This document shows, one piece after another, positions 55,301 through 64,000 of a stretch of 64,000 bases of DNA (positions are counted from its first letter, which is position 1; the number at the start of each line of letters is the position of its first letter). The notes below the pieces were generated by a model, which worked only from the letters and a program-made list of their open reading frames with translations, did no database searches and was not told the DNA's origin. The stretch lies in contig OZ038462.1 of assembly GCA_964036295.1 (NCBI GenBank), forward strand, positions 32,880,355-32,944,354, in the 5' to 3' direction. Source of the stretch: Plumapathes pennacea (Eukaryota; Cnidaria; Anthozoa; Antipatharia; Myriopathidae). Position numbers and translations under genes: made by a program.

Positions 55301-57480
55301 TTCTTTGGACTCAAGTTTTATCTACTTACGATGTTGGCAGTGATTCCCTGTGTATTTAGAGGTACAGGCGCACTGGTACCGTCCCGTCTTGTAGTCAGCA
55401 AGACAAGTGCCTCCATTTTGGCACGGCGAAGATTCACAAGGACTCTGTTGTATAAAAACGTTAAGGAATAAATCCATTTGTTGTTATGAACTTGTATGGA
55501 CTTACGACGAGCAAGTAACTGCCCGAAAATTGTACAGCCCTGTTAATTACTTTCTAGCTCATAAAATTTAGTGATAGCAAGAAAAATGATAGCGGAAGAT
55601 AATACATTCAAACCCGCGCGCGTAACTTGACGTTGAATAATCTTTTTTCTTGGACTTTGCCTCGCAACGTGTTGCAGCAACTTACGACATCGTTGCACAG
55701 TTTAACACCCCTCCAGCAACTTGTGTCGCAGTTTTTGCCTTGGCGCGACCAAGAGCGCATGTGCAGTTCTTCATAATTATTCAAATCCCGACGTGCTGAC
55801 GTGTGAAATTTACAGCGTGCCAATGGGCCCGGTCGCACTGGAAAGTTTAGTCGATAATAACTCAGCATCGAGAACAATACGAGGGCTTCTTCAAAGTTTG
55901 CTAGCAACTTGCTGACATATATTTCTGGTGACAAGCGCTGTTTGCACTTCGAATAATGTAATTCTCAATATTAATGTCGTTAAAGTTACGAGTGCGACCG
56001 GAGCCAATAACTCTCCAGTATTCTTCAACATAACTAATCGTTGCAAATTGCTGAGATCGCGTTGCACACACCACCTCCGCAACAGTAACGAAAATTTTTC
56101 AACCGTTGCGAGACAAGTTACCGGCTGAGAAAATTGCACAGTGTAACAGCGCCCAGCTTTTCTCTAAAATATACGTCTTATCGTATTATATTTTTGGAGC
56201 TCGTTTCAATCGAGAACGAAACACAGGGTCCAGAGGAGTTCAGTTTGAACACCCGAACTTTACTTTGCAAAAATAAAACCCCACCGCTTTTTACATATAT
56301 TCTGCAGGCCAAAGCTTGTGTATACAGGCTTTGGCCTGGCCCACAAGGTTGCCAAGCCAACTTACGGTAACACTTTGTGCCTCCTGGCGCGACGGTGATA
56401 AAAACAAATAGTTTCCAGTAAGTTTGAGAAAGCAAACAAAACCAACAGACACTTGCACTGGCTATTTGACATAAAAGTTTCTTGATTAAAAATTGATGAA
56501 CACGAAAGGGCGCTAAGCTCGGCAAAAAAGAATCACAATCATATATCTACACGAGTTTACTATCAAACAATTTTATCTGATCAATAGTTGTCTTAAATTC
56601 ACCGTTCAATAGTTATTGACTTCGGAAGATTTACAGCGTCCGGGAATTTTAATAGTACTGATGCTACTTCATATAGAGATGTTCAGTAAAAAAAAAAAAA
56701 TGTGTGGGCGAAGGCTAAAACTTGAGCCGTTTGCACTTAAATAGCTGAAATGAAATTGGTCCAGGATCAGAACCAAGATCGATCGTATTGATGTGCAATA
56801 CACTGTCAAAAAATCACTTAGATCGATCAAGGACTCTTCACATGGGCTTTTTAGAAGAGAACTGATGTCAACTCAAAAATTATTAACATTTTTAAAAAGC
56901 AATTATTTCCCACTAAGAGCTGAAAAAGTTGAGTATGATGTCTTTCTGTTTGTTTATGCCACGAATGTAAAGGGCGCCAGAAAGTGTGGTATATAGATAT
57001 CACCAAAAACACTATTTTAATCCACTACATATACAATACCAAATATAATGCAATATAACATAGGCATATACACCAAGATGTATTTTTTAAGTAGAAAAGG
57101 GTAGCATTTAGGTTTCGTTTTACCTTGATGCTGTAGTGGTCAAAGTGTTCGCTGGATCTGTAGCTGTTGGAGTCTTTATACCTATCGGTTGCCAGAAGCT
57201 GACATTCGTACCTGCTTTTTGCATCGGGCGATGTCGCCACATTATACGAATAACATGCAGCGTTTAGCAAACACGTGAAGGCACAAGACGAGCGTTCCTT
57301 CTCCTTGCTAGTGGCGATCGCTGACACATTCAAAACCTTGTGAGGATGACTCACAAAGTTGGCGTGCCGGCTCTCCTCAGAGCCGCGGTGAAAATTTTGA
57401 TCTTGATGAGCAATGGTAAATTGCAACCAAAAAATAGAACCAAAAGCGACGAAACACCATGATACTGCCAAACCTGTCAT
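52387..57480 (-). CDS. Gene B: secreted PAN-EGF-fibrinogen-like protein
   Basis: Paralogue of gene A with the same four-exon plan: 57124-57480, 55330-55444, 54660-54910, 52387-52758, in frame, 364 aa. Exon 1 has a signal peptide (MTGLAVSWCFVAFGSIFWLQ) and a PAN-like domain (SCAFTCLLNAACYSYN, YECQLLATDRY). Exon 2 is EGF (PCESSPCQNGGTC, CACTSKYTGNHC). Exon 3 has DGVYKLNDTSNPG, CDMTSFGGGWTMCYTTNN and PYGTNGYRTNCNNIE, nearly identical to A. Exon 4 has IFIDEETKQKEYFS, MICDNSFYSGFHVSG and GVAFNINGHRP, ending LVSVGLR. The exon 2 donor is ordinary GT, unlike A. Intron 3 holds a whole Helitron, and intron 1 a repeat shared with 62.7 kb. Confidence 0.82.
52890..54264 (+). mobile_element. Non-autonomous Helitron, copy 2 (1,375 bp)
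   Basis: Starts TCCCCGAGCGAAGC after an A and ends GTATTTCTAG before a T, with the GCAGA/TCTGC hairpin just inside. It is collinear with copy 1 (5786-7140) over its whole length and has the same ORF. It sits in intron 3 of gene B, antisense to it. Confidence 0.75.
53162..53500 (+). CDS. Basic Arg/Glu-rich protein of the Helitron, copy 2
   Basis: 112 aa counterpart of 6002-6433: NLKTGKLETQQSCEARIQ, ARRNRETSEQRLIRLEKRRQ, and FCVKLRYLFRKDKQQRL. It differs by small indels in multiples of three near the start and by an earlier stop after NIFYPV. Expression is unknown. Confidence 0.5.
   Translation: MENLKTGKLETQQSCEARIQIREQTRARRNRETSEQRLIRLEKRRQSFYDRQHHKQKRAEETTPQREQRLQANRELQTPFCVKLRYLFRKDKQQRLVSENRTITVTNIFYPV
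55827..56385. repeat. Composite repeat, copy 1
   Basis: Direct repeat of 62722-63277, about 95% identical by eye. Its first part (55827-56152, ends GGGCCCGGTCGCACTG and CAGTGTAACAGCGCCC) looks like a MITE. The second part contains the hairpin GGCCAAAGCTTGTGTATACAG with GCTTTGGCC. It lies in intron 1 of gene B. Confidence 0.7.
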
Positions 57481-58164
57481 ACTGAGAGACAGTACGTGTC
57501 GATACGAATCTCTGTCGCAATATGTTTCGTAGGAAGCGACTGACAGGTTGATGAAGACAAATAGCCGTTAGAATTGGAATGTTTGGCACAGTGACAAAAG
57601 TAAACACAGGCACACTTCAAATTAATTCTTCGTTTGCAACGGAAAGATATGACGGCGATGTCTTTGTGTTCTGAGTCTTCAGGGTGCAAAACAAGAGCAA
57701 AGGCGCGAATTTTTAACGATCTAATTCTCCTAAAACACCTGCTCCCAAGTGTATATTTTTTCAACAAAAATAGCATTGCTCGGGAAAGCATGATATTCTT
57801 CTTCAACGATCTTGTCTTTAAAATTAAACAATAATCGTTGTTATCAAACAAACACAGCCTGCTGATTAAAAGTAGGGCTACCGACCAATTCCTCTAAAAT
57901 AATGCAAAATTTTTTTGCATGTACACGAAATATCATTATTGCTGTCCGTGAATTCAACCTCCATATTAATATTAAAATGTAATCATTCCCTCTTTTAGAA
58001 AGATTCCCGACGAACACGACAGAGATCGAAATGAAAACTAGAGTGAGGTGTAAGGCAACAGTTTTCTGGCGATCTTGTCAATAGAGAAAACCAATTACAA
58101 GCCGCGCTGTAAAATTGTCAAAACTGCGTTGCGTCGGTGTGGAAGATAATAATTGCACCTATAA

Positions 58165-58301
58165 AGGCTGGTTCACACGAGTTAAGCAAGCGCAAGCGAC
58201 CGGTTCACACGGTGAAATTTGTGAATGAAGCGCAAGAGAATGGAAAAGTTTTCATTCTCTTGCGGTTGCGTTTGCGCTTGCTTTACCGTGTGAACCAGCC
58301 T
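58165..58301. mobile_element. 137 bp MITE with TAA duplication
   Basis: Ends AGGCTGGTTCACACG and CGTGTGAACCAGCCT, flanked by TAA on both sides. AAGCGCAAG boxes pair inside. Confidence 0.75.
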
Positions 58302-58533
58302 TAACAGTTATTATGCTAATGACAATTAAACTTGTGGGTCGCAATGCAGCCGAATGCGATAGAATTCAACTAAGATTCGACTCGAGGCACTCCGTTCAAT
58401 ATGGTGGCCGAGAAATTCCATAAGGATTTTAGCCTTTTTTATTTTTATTTGTTTTATTGTCATTTACTTTTGAACGTGTGCCCACTTTTCAACGTATTTT
58501 TTATTTATAATCACGTGGTGAATTCACAAAGGA

Positions 58534-61500
58534 GTGTTTTAAGAGCGGCTCTCTGTAAATATCGAGAATCGGGCGCCAACTGCCAAATTTCGAAATTCAT
58601 TTTATTTTATCCAAAGAACCTCTTTGGTGAACTGTCTTCGAAAATAATATTCAAAAGTTCAACTGCCTTTTCGTTTTGACAAAATCGCGGATAGTCTGAA
58701 ATGCCCTCTCGACCCCTCGAACCGACACGAAAATGGTGCAAATTTAACAAGCTCGTGTAATAAAACGGTAAACAATCTGGCCATCGCAACTCGTCAGTGA
58801 TTCAAAGTACCTCTTCTTCTTTCTAAAGCACCTAAAATAACTATGGAAACTTGAACTTGTGGTAGTGTTTCGATTTTTCAAAAAGACCAAGGTAAAACCT
58901 CCGAGCGGCAGGTCAAATTTTAGCCAATTTTAATTTCACCAGGAACATTTGGTACATGTCGTTTGAGCAAAAACCCAACGTCAACTGAACTAATAAACAT
59001 TTAAATTTCTTGTCTCAAAAGGTTTTCCGCGGCCCGCAAAAAGCCTCGCGTTGAGAAACATAAACAGTGAGGGTAGTTTGACACAATCGGTACTGGATGC
59101 GGGAAATGGCTTCGGCTAAAACGAAGCATTAAGTAGGTACACAGATGAGAAAATTATCAAACGCTTGACAATTTAAAACTCGATTTGCTATATTCTTTTC
59201 AATTGTGTGACTTAGAGTATCATTTTCGCAGAAAAACGGCGATGTTGTGATGAATAATGAGCACTGATAAGAACCGACGCGGGCACGGATCAGATTACAT
59301 TTTCCGGAATTCAAGAAATTCTTAATACAGAAAGTTTCAACAGTACCACTGCAGTAAAAGCAGGTGTATATTACCAAGTATTTCCACTACAAGCCATAAG
59401 AGTGACTGGGTGGAGTTAAATCAAAAGCTACGGCACGACTTTCAGATAGATTTCAGTGAGTTATACACAATAATCCACTTACCGCGGTCAACATAACATC
59501 TAATTTGCCAACACCAGCTAACAGTAATACGTACTTGCAAACCGAAATCCTTGCTTTCCCATTGAAAAGGGCTTATTATATCAAGACACGAAAGCCCTTT
59601 AACAGAAATTTGATGTTTTCGTGACCAATTCGATGTCCCGCAACCCAAGTGGTGGTAGTAAATCGACATTCGCTTTAGCAATTCAGTGCTGTTACCGTAA
59701 AATGTTTGATGGGGGTTTGATCACTGTTTAAACCTTCGCTATTAAATTAAATTATGATCGTCGACTTCATGTGAAATCGTATAGTCGTGTTTTGCTGACC
59801 CGCTACATATTAGGGCCTTTTATACGAGAGAAAATACGCCGCGGCTCACATAAGACTTGCACGTACTATAAATGGCACGCAATCCACACGTTCACGGCTA
59901 ACACAAGGCGCAGCAGTATCCTGGCCTAGGGGTTTTGTGCTGTTCTTATCTAAGCCGCGGTTTATACCTCAGTCGTGAAACCGTAAATCATTTATACGAG
60001 CAGTTCGCGTCTTTTGAAAGCCGTACTCGTATGAATGGGTCTGCACGTCTTATGTAAGCCGCGGCTTATTTTCTCTCGTATGAACGGCCCTATTGTCTCC
60101 TTTTTGACAAGTATTCATGCAATAGTTTTATCACGTTTATGCCTACTCACTTAATATGTTCGACTTTTTCCGTGAAATAATTAGTGCATCTCTGGCTAAT
60201 CATTCTCGGTGAATTTTTTGAAGTATTTGAAGCACTTCAATGTGATCTTCGACAGGCATTTGCAGTGGACATTTTAGAGAGAGTGTAGTGAGCGAGTGCA
60301 GCTGACGTGTTCCTTCAGCCAGTGTTTGCTTTAGTCTCAACTTAAAAAAAAATCCTAAGGCTGACTGTAATACACGATGTAGGTTCAATGCTCATAATTG
60401 AGCAATCTATTCCAGTGTGAGTATTGATTGACTGCAGCAGTGAAAGAGTCAACTCGAGAACATGCAACGTGCACTATTTACATGTGCGCGTCCAACCAGA
60501 CATTCAGTTCTGTAATATCTTAAAGTCTGTTTAGAGGCTTGTAAGCTTCGGGGGGTGGGGGCACTTCGTATTTGATGGGCTGTACAGGATGGGGAGGCTC
60601 TGCCCGAATGGGCGGGTTCTTTTTAATCAAGCCTCAGGTCATAACTAAATTTGGTACTTCAAAGGGTCGGTAAGAATGTCTGGACAAAGAAAAATCGTAT
60701 TGGCATCTTCTAGAGTTTCTAACAATCATGCCTCCACTGAAGTATTCGTAAATATCGTGTTGCTGAGTTGTCGCTTGCGGTTTTTCAGCGCTTCTTCCTG
60801 TTCAAAGGTATGAAAGGTTGGGGGGGGGGGGGGGGGGGGGATGTTATAAGTATGGAAAAGGGTCACTATGTCGACCCAGGATGGTAAGGGGTTGAAAGTC
60901 TCGGCGGAGCCTCTCCGTATTAAATTTATGATGCGAGTGCCTCTCCCTCTAACCTTTTCTTAAATCCAGATATGCCCCTTATGTTTTGTTCCTGGCATAC
61001 AGAAACGGCTCAGTAGATCCTAACGTTTAGTAGACGGTATCCTCTGGCTTATCTGGCCGGGTGAAAGGTTTCTGCGGCTGAACAACAGATCACCGGCTGA
61101 ATTGTTTCCGACAGCACTGATATGGAAATAAAATAGAACTGCTGATGACGTTTATTTTAGAACTCGGTCACAGGCCGGTTTGTTTTGCTTGCTGAGATGT
61201 TATTTGGTGGATCTGCAAGGCACGACTGTACGATTTCACATAAAACCGCACTTCATGAACCAATTCAACAGCAAAGGTTTTAAAGTCGAGAAATTCAAAC
61301 CATTTCACGGTAACACTTGCTAAAGCGAATGCTGATTAATTTACCACCAACATTTTGCGGGACATTTAAAAGTCACGCAAACGGCATCGAATTTCTGTTA
61401 AAGGGCTTTCGTGTGTTAAAATGACAAGCTCTTTCCAATTGTAAAGCAAGGATTTCAAGTTACAAGTACGTATTACTGTTAGCTGGTGTTGGCAAATTAG

Positions 61501-62464
61501 ATGTTATGTTGACCGCGGTAAGTGGATTATTGTGTATAACTCACTGAAATCTATCTGAAAGTCGTGCTGTAGCTTTTAATTTAACTCCACCCAGTCACTC
61601 TTATGGCTTGTAGTGGAAATACTTGGTAATATACACCTGCTTTTACTGCAGTGGTACTGTTGAAACTTTCTGTAATTAAGAATTTCTTGAATTCCGGAAA
61701 ATGTAATCTGATCCGTACCCGCGTAGCTTCTTGTCAGTGCTCATTCATCAACAACATCGCCGTTTTTCTGCGAAAATGACATTCTAAGTCACACAATGGA
61801 AAAGAATATAGCAAATCGAGTTTTAAATTGTCAAGTGTTTGATAATTTTCTCATCTGTGTACCTACTTAATGCTTCGTTTTAGCCGAAGCCATTTCCCGC
61901 ATCCAGTACCGACTGTGTCAAACTACCCTCACTGTTTATGTTTCTCAACGCGAGGCTTTTTGCGGGCCGCGGAAAACCTTTTGAGACAAGAAATTTAAAT
62001 GTTTATTAGTTCAGTTGACGTTGGGTTTTTGCTCAAACGACATGTACCAAATGTTCCTGGTGAAATTAAAATTGGCTAAAATTTGACCTGCCGCTCGGAG
62101 GTTTTACCTTGGTCTTTTTGAAAAATCGAAACACTACCACAAGTTCAAGTTTCCATAGTTATTTTAGGTGCTTTAGAAAGAAGAAGAGGTACTTTGAATC
62201 ACTGACGAGTTGCGATGGCCAGATTGTTTACCGTTTTATTACACGAGCTTGTTAAATATGCACCATTTTCGTGTCGGTTCGAGGGGTCGAGAGGGCATTT
62301 TAGACTATCCGCGATTTTGTCAAAACGAAAAGGCAGTTGAACTTTTGAATATTATTTTCGAAGACAGTTCACCAAAGGGGTTCTTTGGGTAAAATAAAAT
62401 GAATTTCGAAATTTGGCAGTTGGCGCCCGATTCTCGATATTTACAGAGAGCCGCTCTTAAACAC
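58534..62464. repeat. 3.9 kb inverted repeat (arms about 1.2 kb)
   Basis: Left arm 58534 to about 59750 and right arm about 61261 to 62464 are reverse complements. Near-perfect stretches include the outer end GTGTTTTAAGAGCGGCTCTC and the block at 59098-59230. The outer parts are almost identical; the inner parts are more diverged. The spacer is about 1.5 kb and holds a MITE and a G tract. Each arm keeps a 60-codon frame starting MRWPDCLPFYYTSLLN (58607-58789 minus, 62210-62392 plus). It could be a foldback transposon or an inverted segmental duplication; no transposase and no target duplication were found. Confidence 0.85.
59812..60091. mobile_element. 280 bp MITE inside the palindrome spacer
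   Basis: Ends AGGGCCTTTTATACGAGAGA and TCTCTCGTATGAACGGCCCT are inverted over about 45 bases (with AAATACGCCGCGGCT inside). ATT flanks both sides, a Harbinger-like target. Confidence 0.78.
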
Positions 62465-62721
62465 GGTTCTTTGCGCGCCGGACAAATACTTTAAATATCA
62501 CATTTTCAGGGCGTGTTCAAGGACATTTTAGTAACATGGCGTAGATTAGGTATTACAAAGGAAGAAAAACTAAAAAACTTATGTATTTGGTACTCGTGTA
62601 TTGCTTTTTAATATCTACAAGATGAACAACAACGGTGTGCTTCTTAAAACTTTATAAATAGCAAATCACGAATAAATGGAAAAGCTCAACTATCTACAAA
62701 ACACTAAAATTGTACAACTTA

Positions 62722-63277
62722 GAGCCCGGTCGCACTGGGAAGTTTAGGGATCGACAGCAATACGACGGCTTCTTCAATGTTTGGTAGCAACTTGCTGACA
62801 TATATTTCTGGTGACAAGCGCTGTTTGCACTTCGAATGATACAAATGTCGATATTAATGTCGTTAAAGTTACGAGTGCGACCGGAGCCAGTAACTCTCCA
62901 ATATTCTTCAACATAACTAATCGTTGCAAATTGCTGAGATCGCGTTGCACACACCACCTCCGCAACAGTAACGAAAATTTTTCAACCTTTGCGAGACAAG
63001 TTACCGGCTGAGAAAATTGCGCAGTGTAACAGCGCCCAGCTTTTCTCTAAAATATACGTCTTATCGTATTATATTTTTGGAGCTCGTTTCAATCGAGAAC
63101 GAAACACAGGGTCCAGAGGAGTTCAGTTTGAACGCCTGAACTTTACCTTGCAAAAATAAAACCCCATCGCTTTTTACATATATTCTGCAGGCCAAAGCTT
63201 GTGTATACAGGCTTTTGCCTGGCCCACAAGGTTGCCAAGCCGACTTACGGTAACACTTCGTGCCTCCTGGCGCGACG
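62722..63277. repeat. Composite repeat, copy 2
   Basis: Direct copy of 55827-56385 up to GTGCCTCCTGGCGCGACG. Left and right flanks differ from copy 1. Confidence 0.7.
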
Positions 63278-63942
63278 CATTGGCAGAAATATCGGACAAG
63301 ATGGCCGCCCCGCATGCGCATTGACGCACACAATCCGTTGGCTCTCTCTCAGATCAATAAAGGAAAATGTATGGGACAGATCACAAATTGCATAATTACT
63401 TGTTCCTGACAAAAAACTGGCAAAATGTCCAGCTCGGTAGTTGTAGTTATGACTTAAAGACATCGTTTTAACCGCCGTAGCTCGGTACAGTATTTCGAGT
63501 CCTTCATTCTTCTTTCGAGCGGTAAAACTTACCTTCATTTCACGCTCTGTGAGCACACTGTTTCTTTGTAATTTTCGCAATTAAGCTACATTTGAAGTCC
63601 GTTTTCCGATGACTTGCTTGTGTCGGGTACAGTTTGTCCAGCTCGCGATATCGAGTCAAAGCTTTATAGAGTTCCGTAGAGCCCAAAATGACCTTCGTCC
63701 TTTGAGCCTTAATCTCTTCTCTAAGCCAAAATATATTGCCATGTTTCCTCTAACTCGATGCCATTATGGAAGGCCCGTAGGCGAAGAAACCACGACCGTG
63801 AGATCAATCTGTCATGTTTTCTGGCCGCCATGTTTTGTTATGTCAGTTCCTAGTCCTCCTCAGTCTTAAGTAAGGGTGCCTGACTGTTTTGCTAGGAACG
63901 GGGAGGGTTTTTGTGGAGTTTTTGCCGATTTGCAGGACAGTC
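63278..63942 (+). promoter_or_regulatory. Possible promoter region at right edge
   Basis: Contains ACAAGATGGCCGCC at about 63297 and GGCCGCCATGTT at about 63823, both YY1-like, the first in a GC-richer setting than its surroundings. No TATA box. It precedes a candidate first exon at 63943. Support is weak. Confidence 0.3.
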
Positions 63943-63958
63943 ATGTCCGAGGTCAAAG
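63943..63958 (+). CDS. Candidate first coding exon (MSEVK...)
   Basis: ATGTCCGAGGTCAAAG is followed by GTAATTTT, giving a short first coding exon that ends in phase 1 at a plausible donor. The gene would continue beyond the window, so nothing can be said about its product. This may be a chance match. Confidence 0.25.
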
Positions 63959-64000
63959 GTAATTTTACAGACTATGACAGTTATTCGCTGCAGGAGATCT

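Noticed and set aside
56178-56525. 115-codon minus-strand ORF shared with 63061-63333
   Set aside because: Part of the composite repeat; the two copies diverge with different ends and no domain was seen.
1-64000. tRNA, rRNA, CRISPR array or operon structure
   Set aside because: Looked for by eye (T-arm GGTTCGAAT, evenly spaced repeats, closely packed ORFs); none found, and the genes are clearly spliced eukaryotic genes.

Overview
The window looks like nuclear DNA of an anthozoan cnidarian, most likely a stony coral. Genes are split into short exons by GT-AG introns. The introns and spacers are packed with small inverted-repeat transposons. The recognisable genes are bilaterian-grade animal genes (BLTP1, KLHL8, a class A GPCR) next to secreted PAN/EGF/lectin mosaics of a cnidarian type. 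No prokaryotic features were seen. All names come from recognising protein families by eye; no database search was possible.

Layout. (1) About 0.6-22.7 kb, minus strand: the 5' half of a very large gene, BLTP1 (KIAA1109/tweek), a bridge-like lipid transfer protein. Twenty-nine exons give about 2,300 residues, and the gene runs off the left edge. (2) 24.1-27.6 kb, minus strand: a complete three-exon KLHL8 orthologue (BTB-BACK-Kelch, 585 aa). (3) 28.6-29.6 kb, minus strand: an intact intronless melatonin-receptor-like GPCR. A broken partial tandem copy lies at 31.4-31.9 kb. (4) 33.5-57.5 kb: three secreted multidomain genes. Genes A (33.5-36.4, minus) and B (52.4-57.5, minus) are paralogues with signal peptide, PAN-like domain, EGF and a fibrinogen-like C-terminus. 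Gene C (38.7-49.2, plus) has signal peptide, PAN, EGF and two F-type lectin (fucolectin) domains. A and C are divergent; C and B are convergent. (5) 57.5-64 kb: gene-poor, dominated by a 3.9 kb inverted repeat with arms of about 1.2 kb, shorter repeats, and a possible first exon of a plus-strand gene at the right edge.

The mobile-element content is rich and partly datable. Two Helitrons of about 1.36 kb have intact TC...CTAG ends and sit in A/T targets. A 1,772 bp PIF/Harbinger element has 43 bp terminal repeats and 3 bp target duplications; it has lost its transposase core and sits in only one of the two tandem lectin-domain copies. A degraded Helitron ORF and many MITEs (TTAA, TA and 3 bp target types) are also present.

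The part most worth following up is the 33-57 kb lectin cluster. A common PAN-EGF chassis carries two different lectin-like C-termini, and a recent in-frame exon duplication made a double F-type lectin in which one domain has lost the Asp of its sugar-binding motif.
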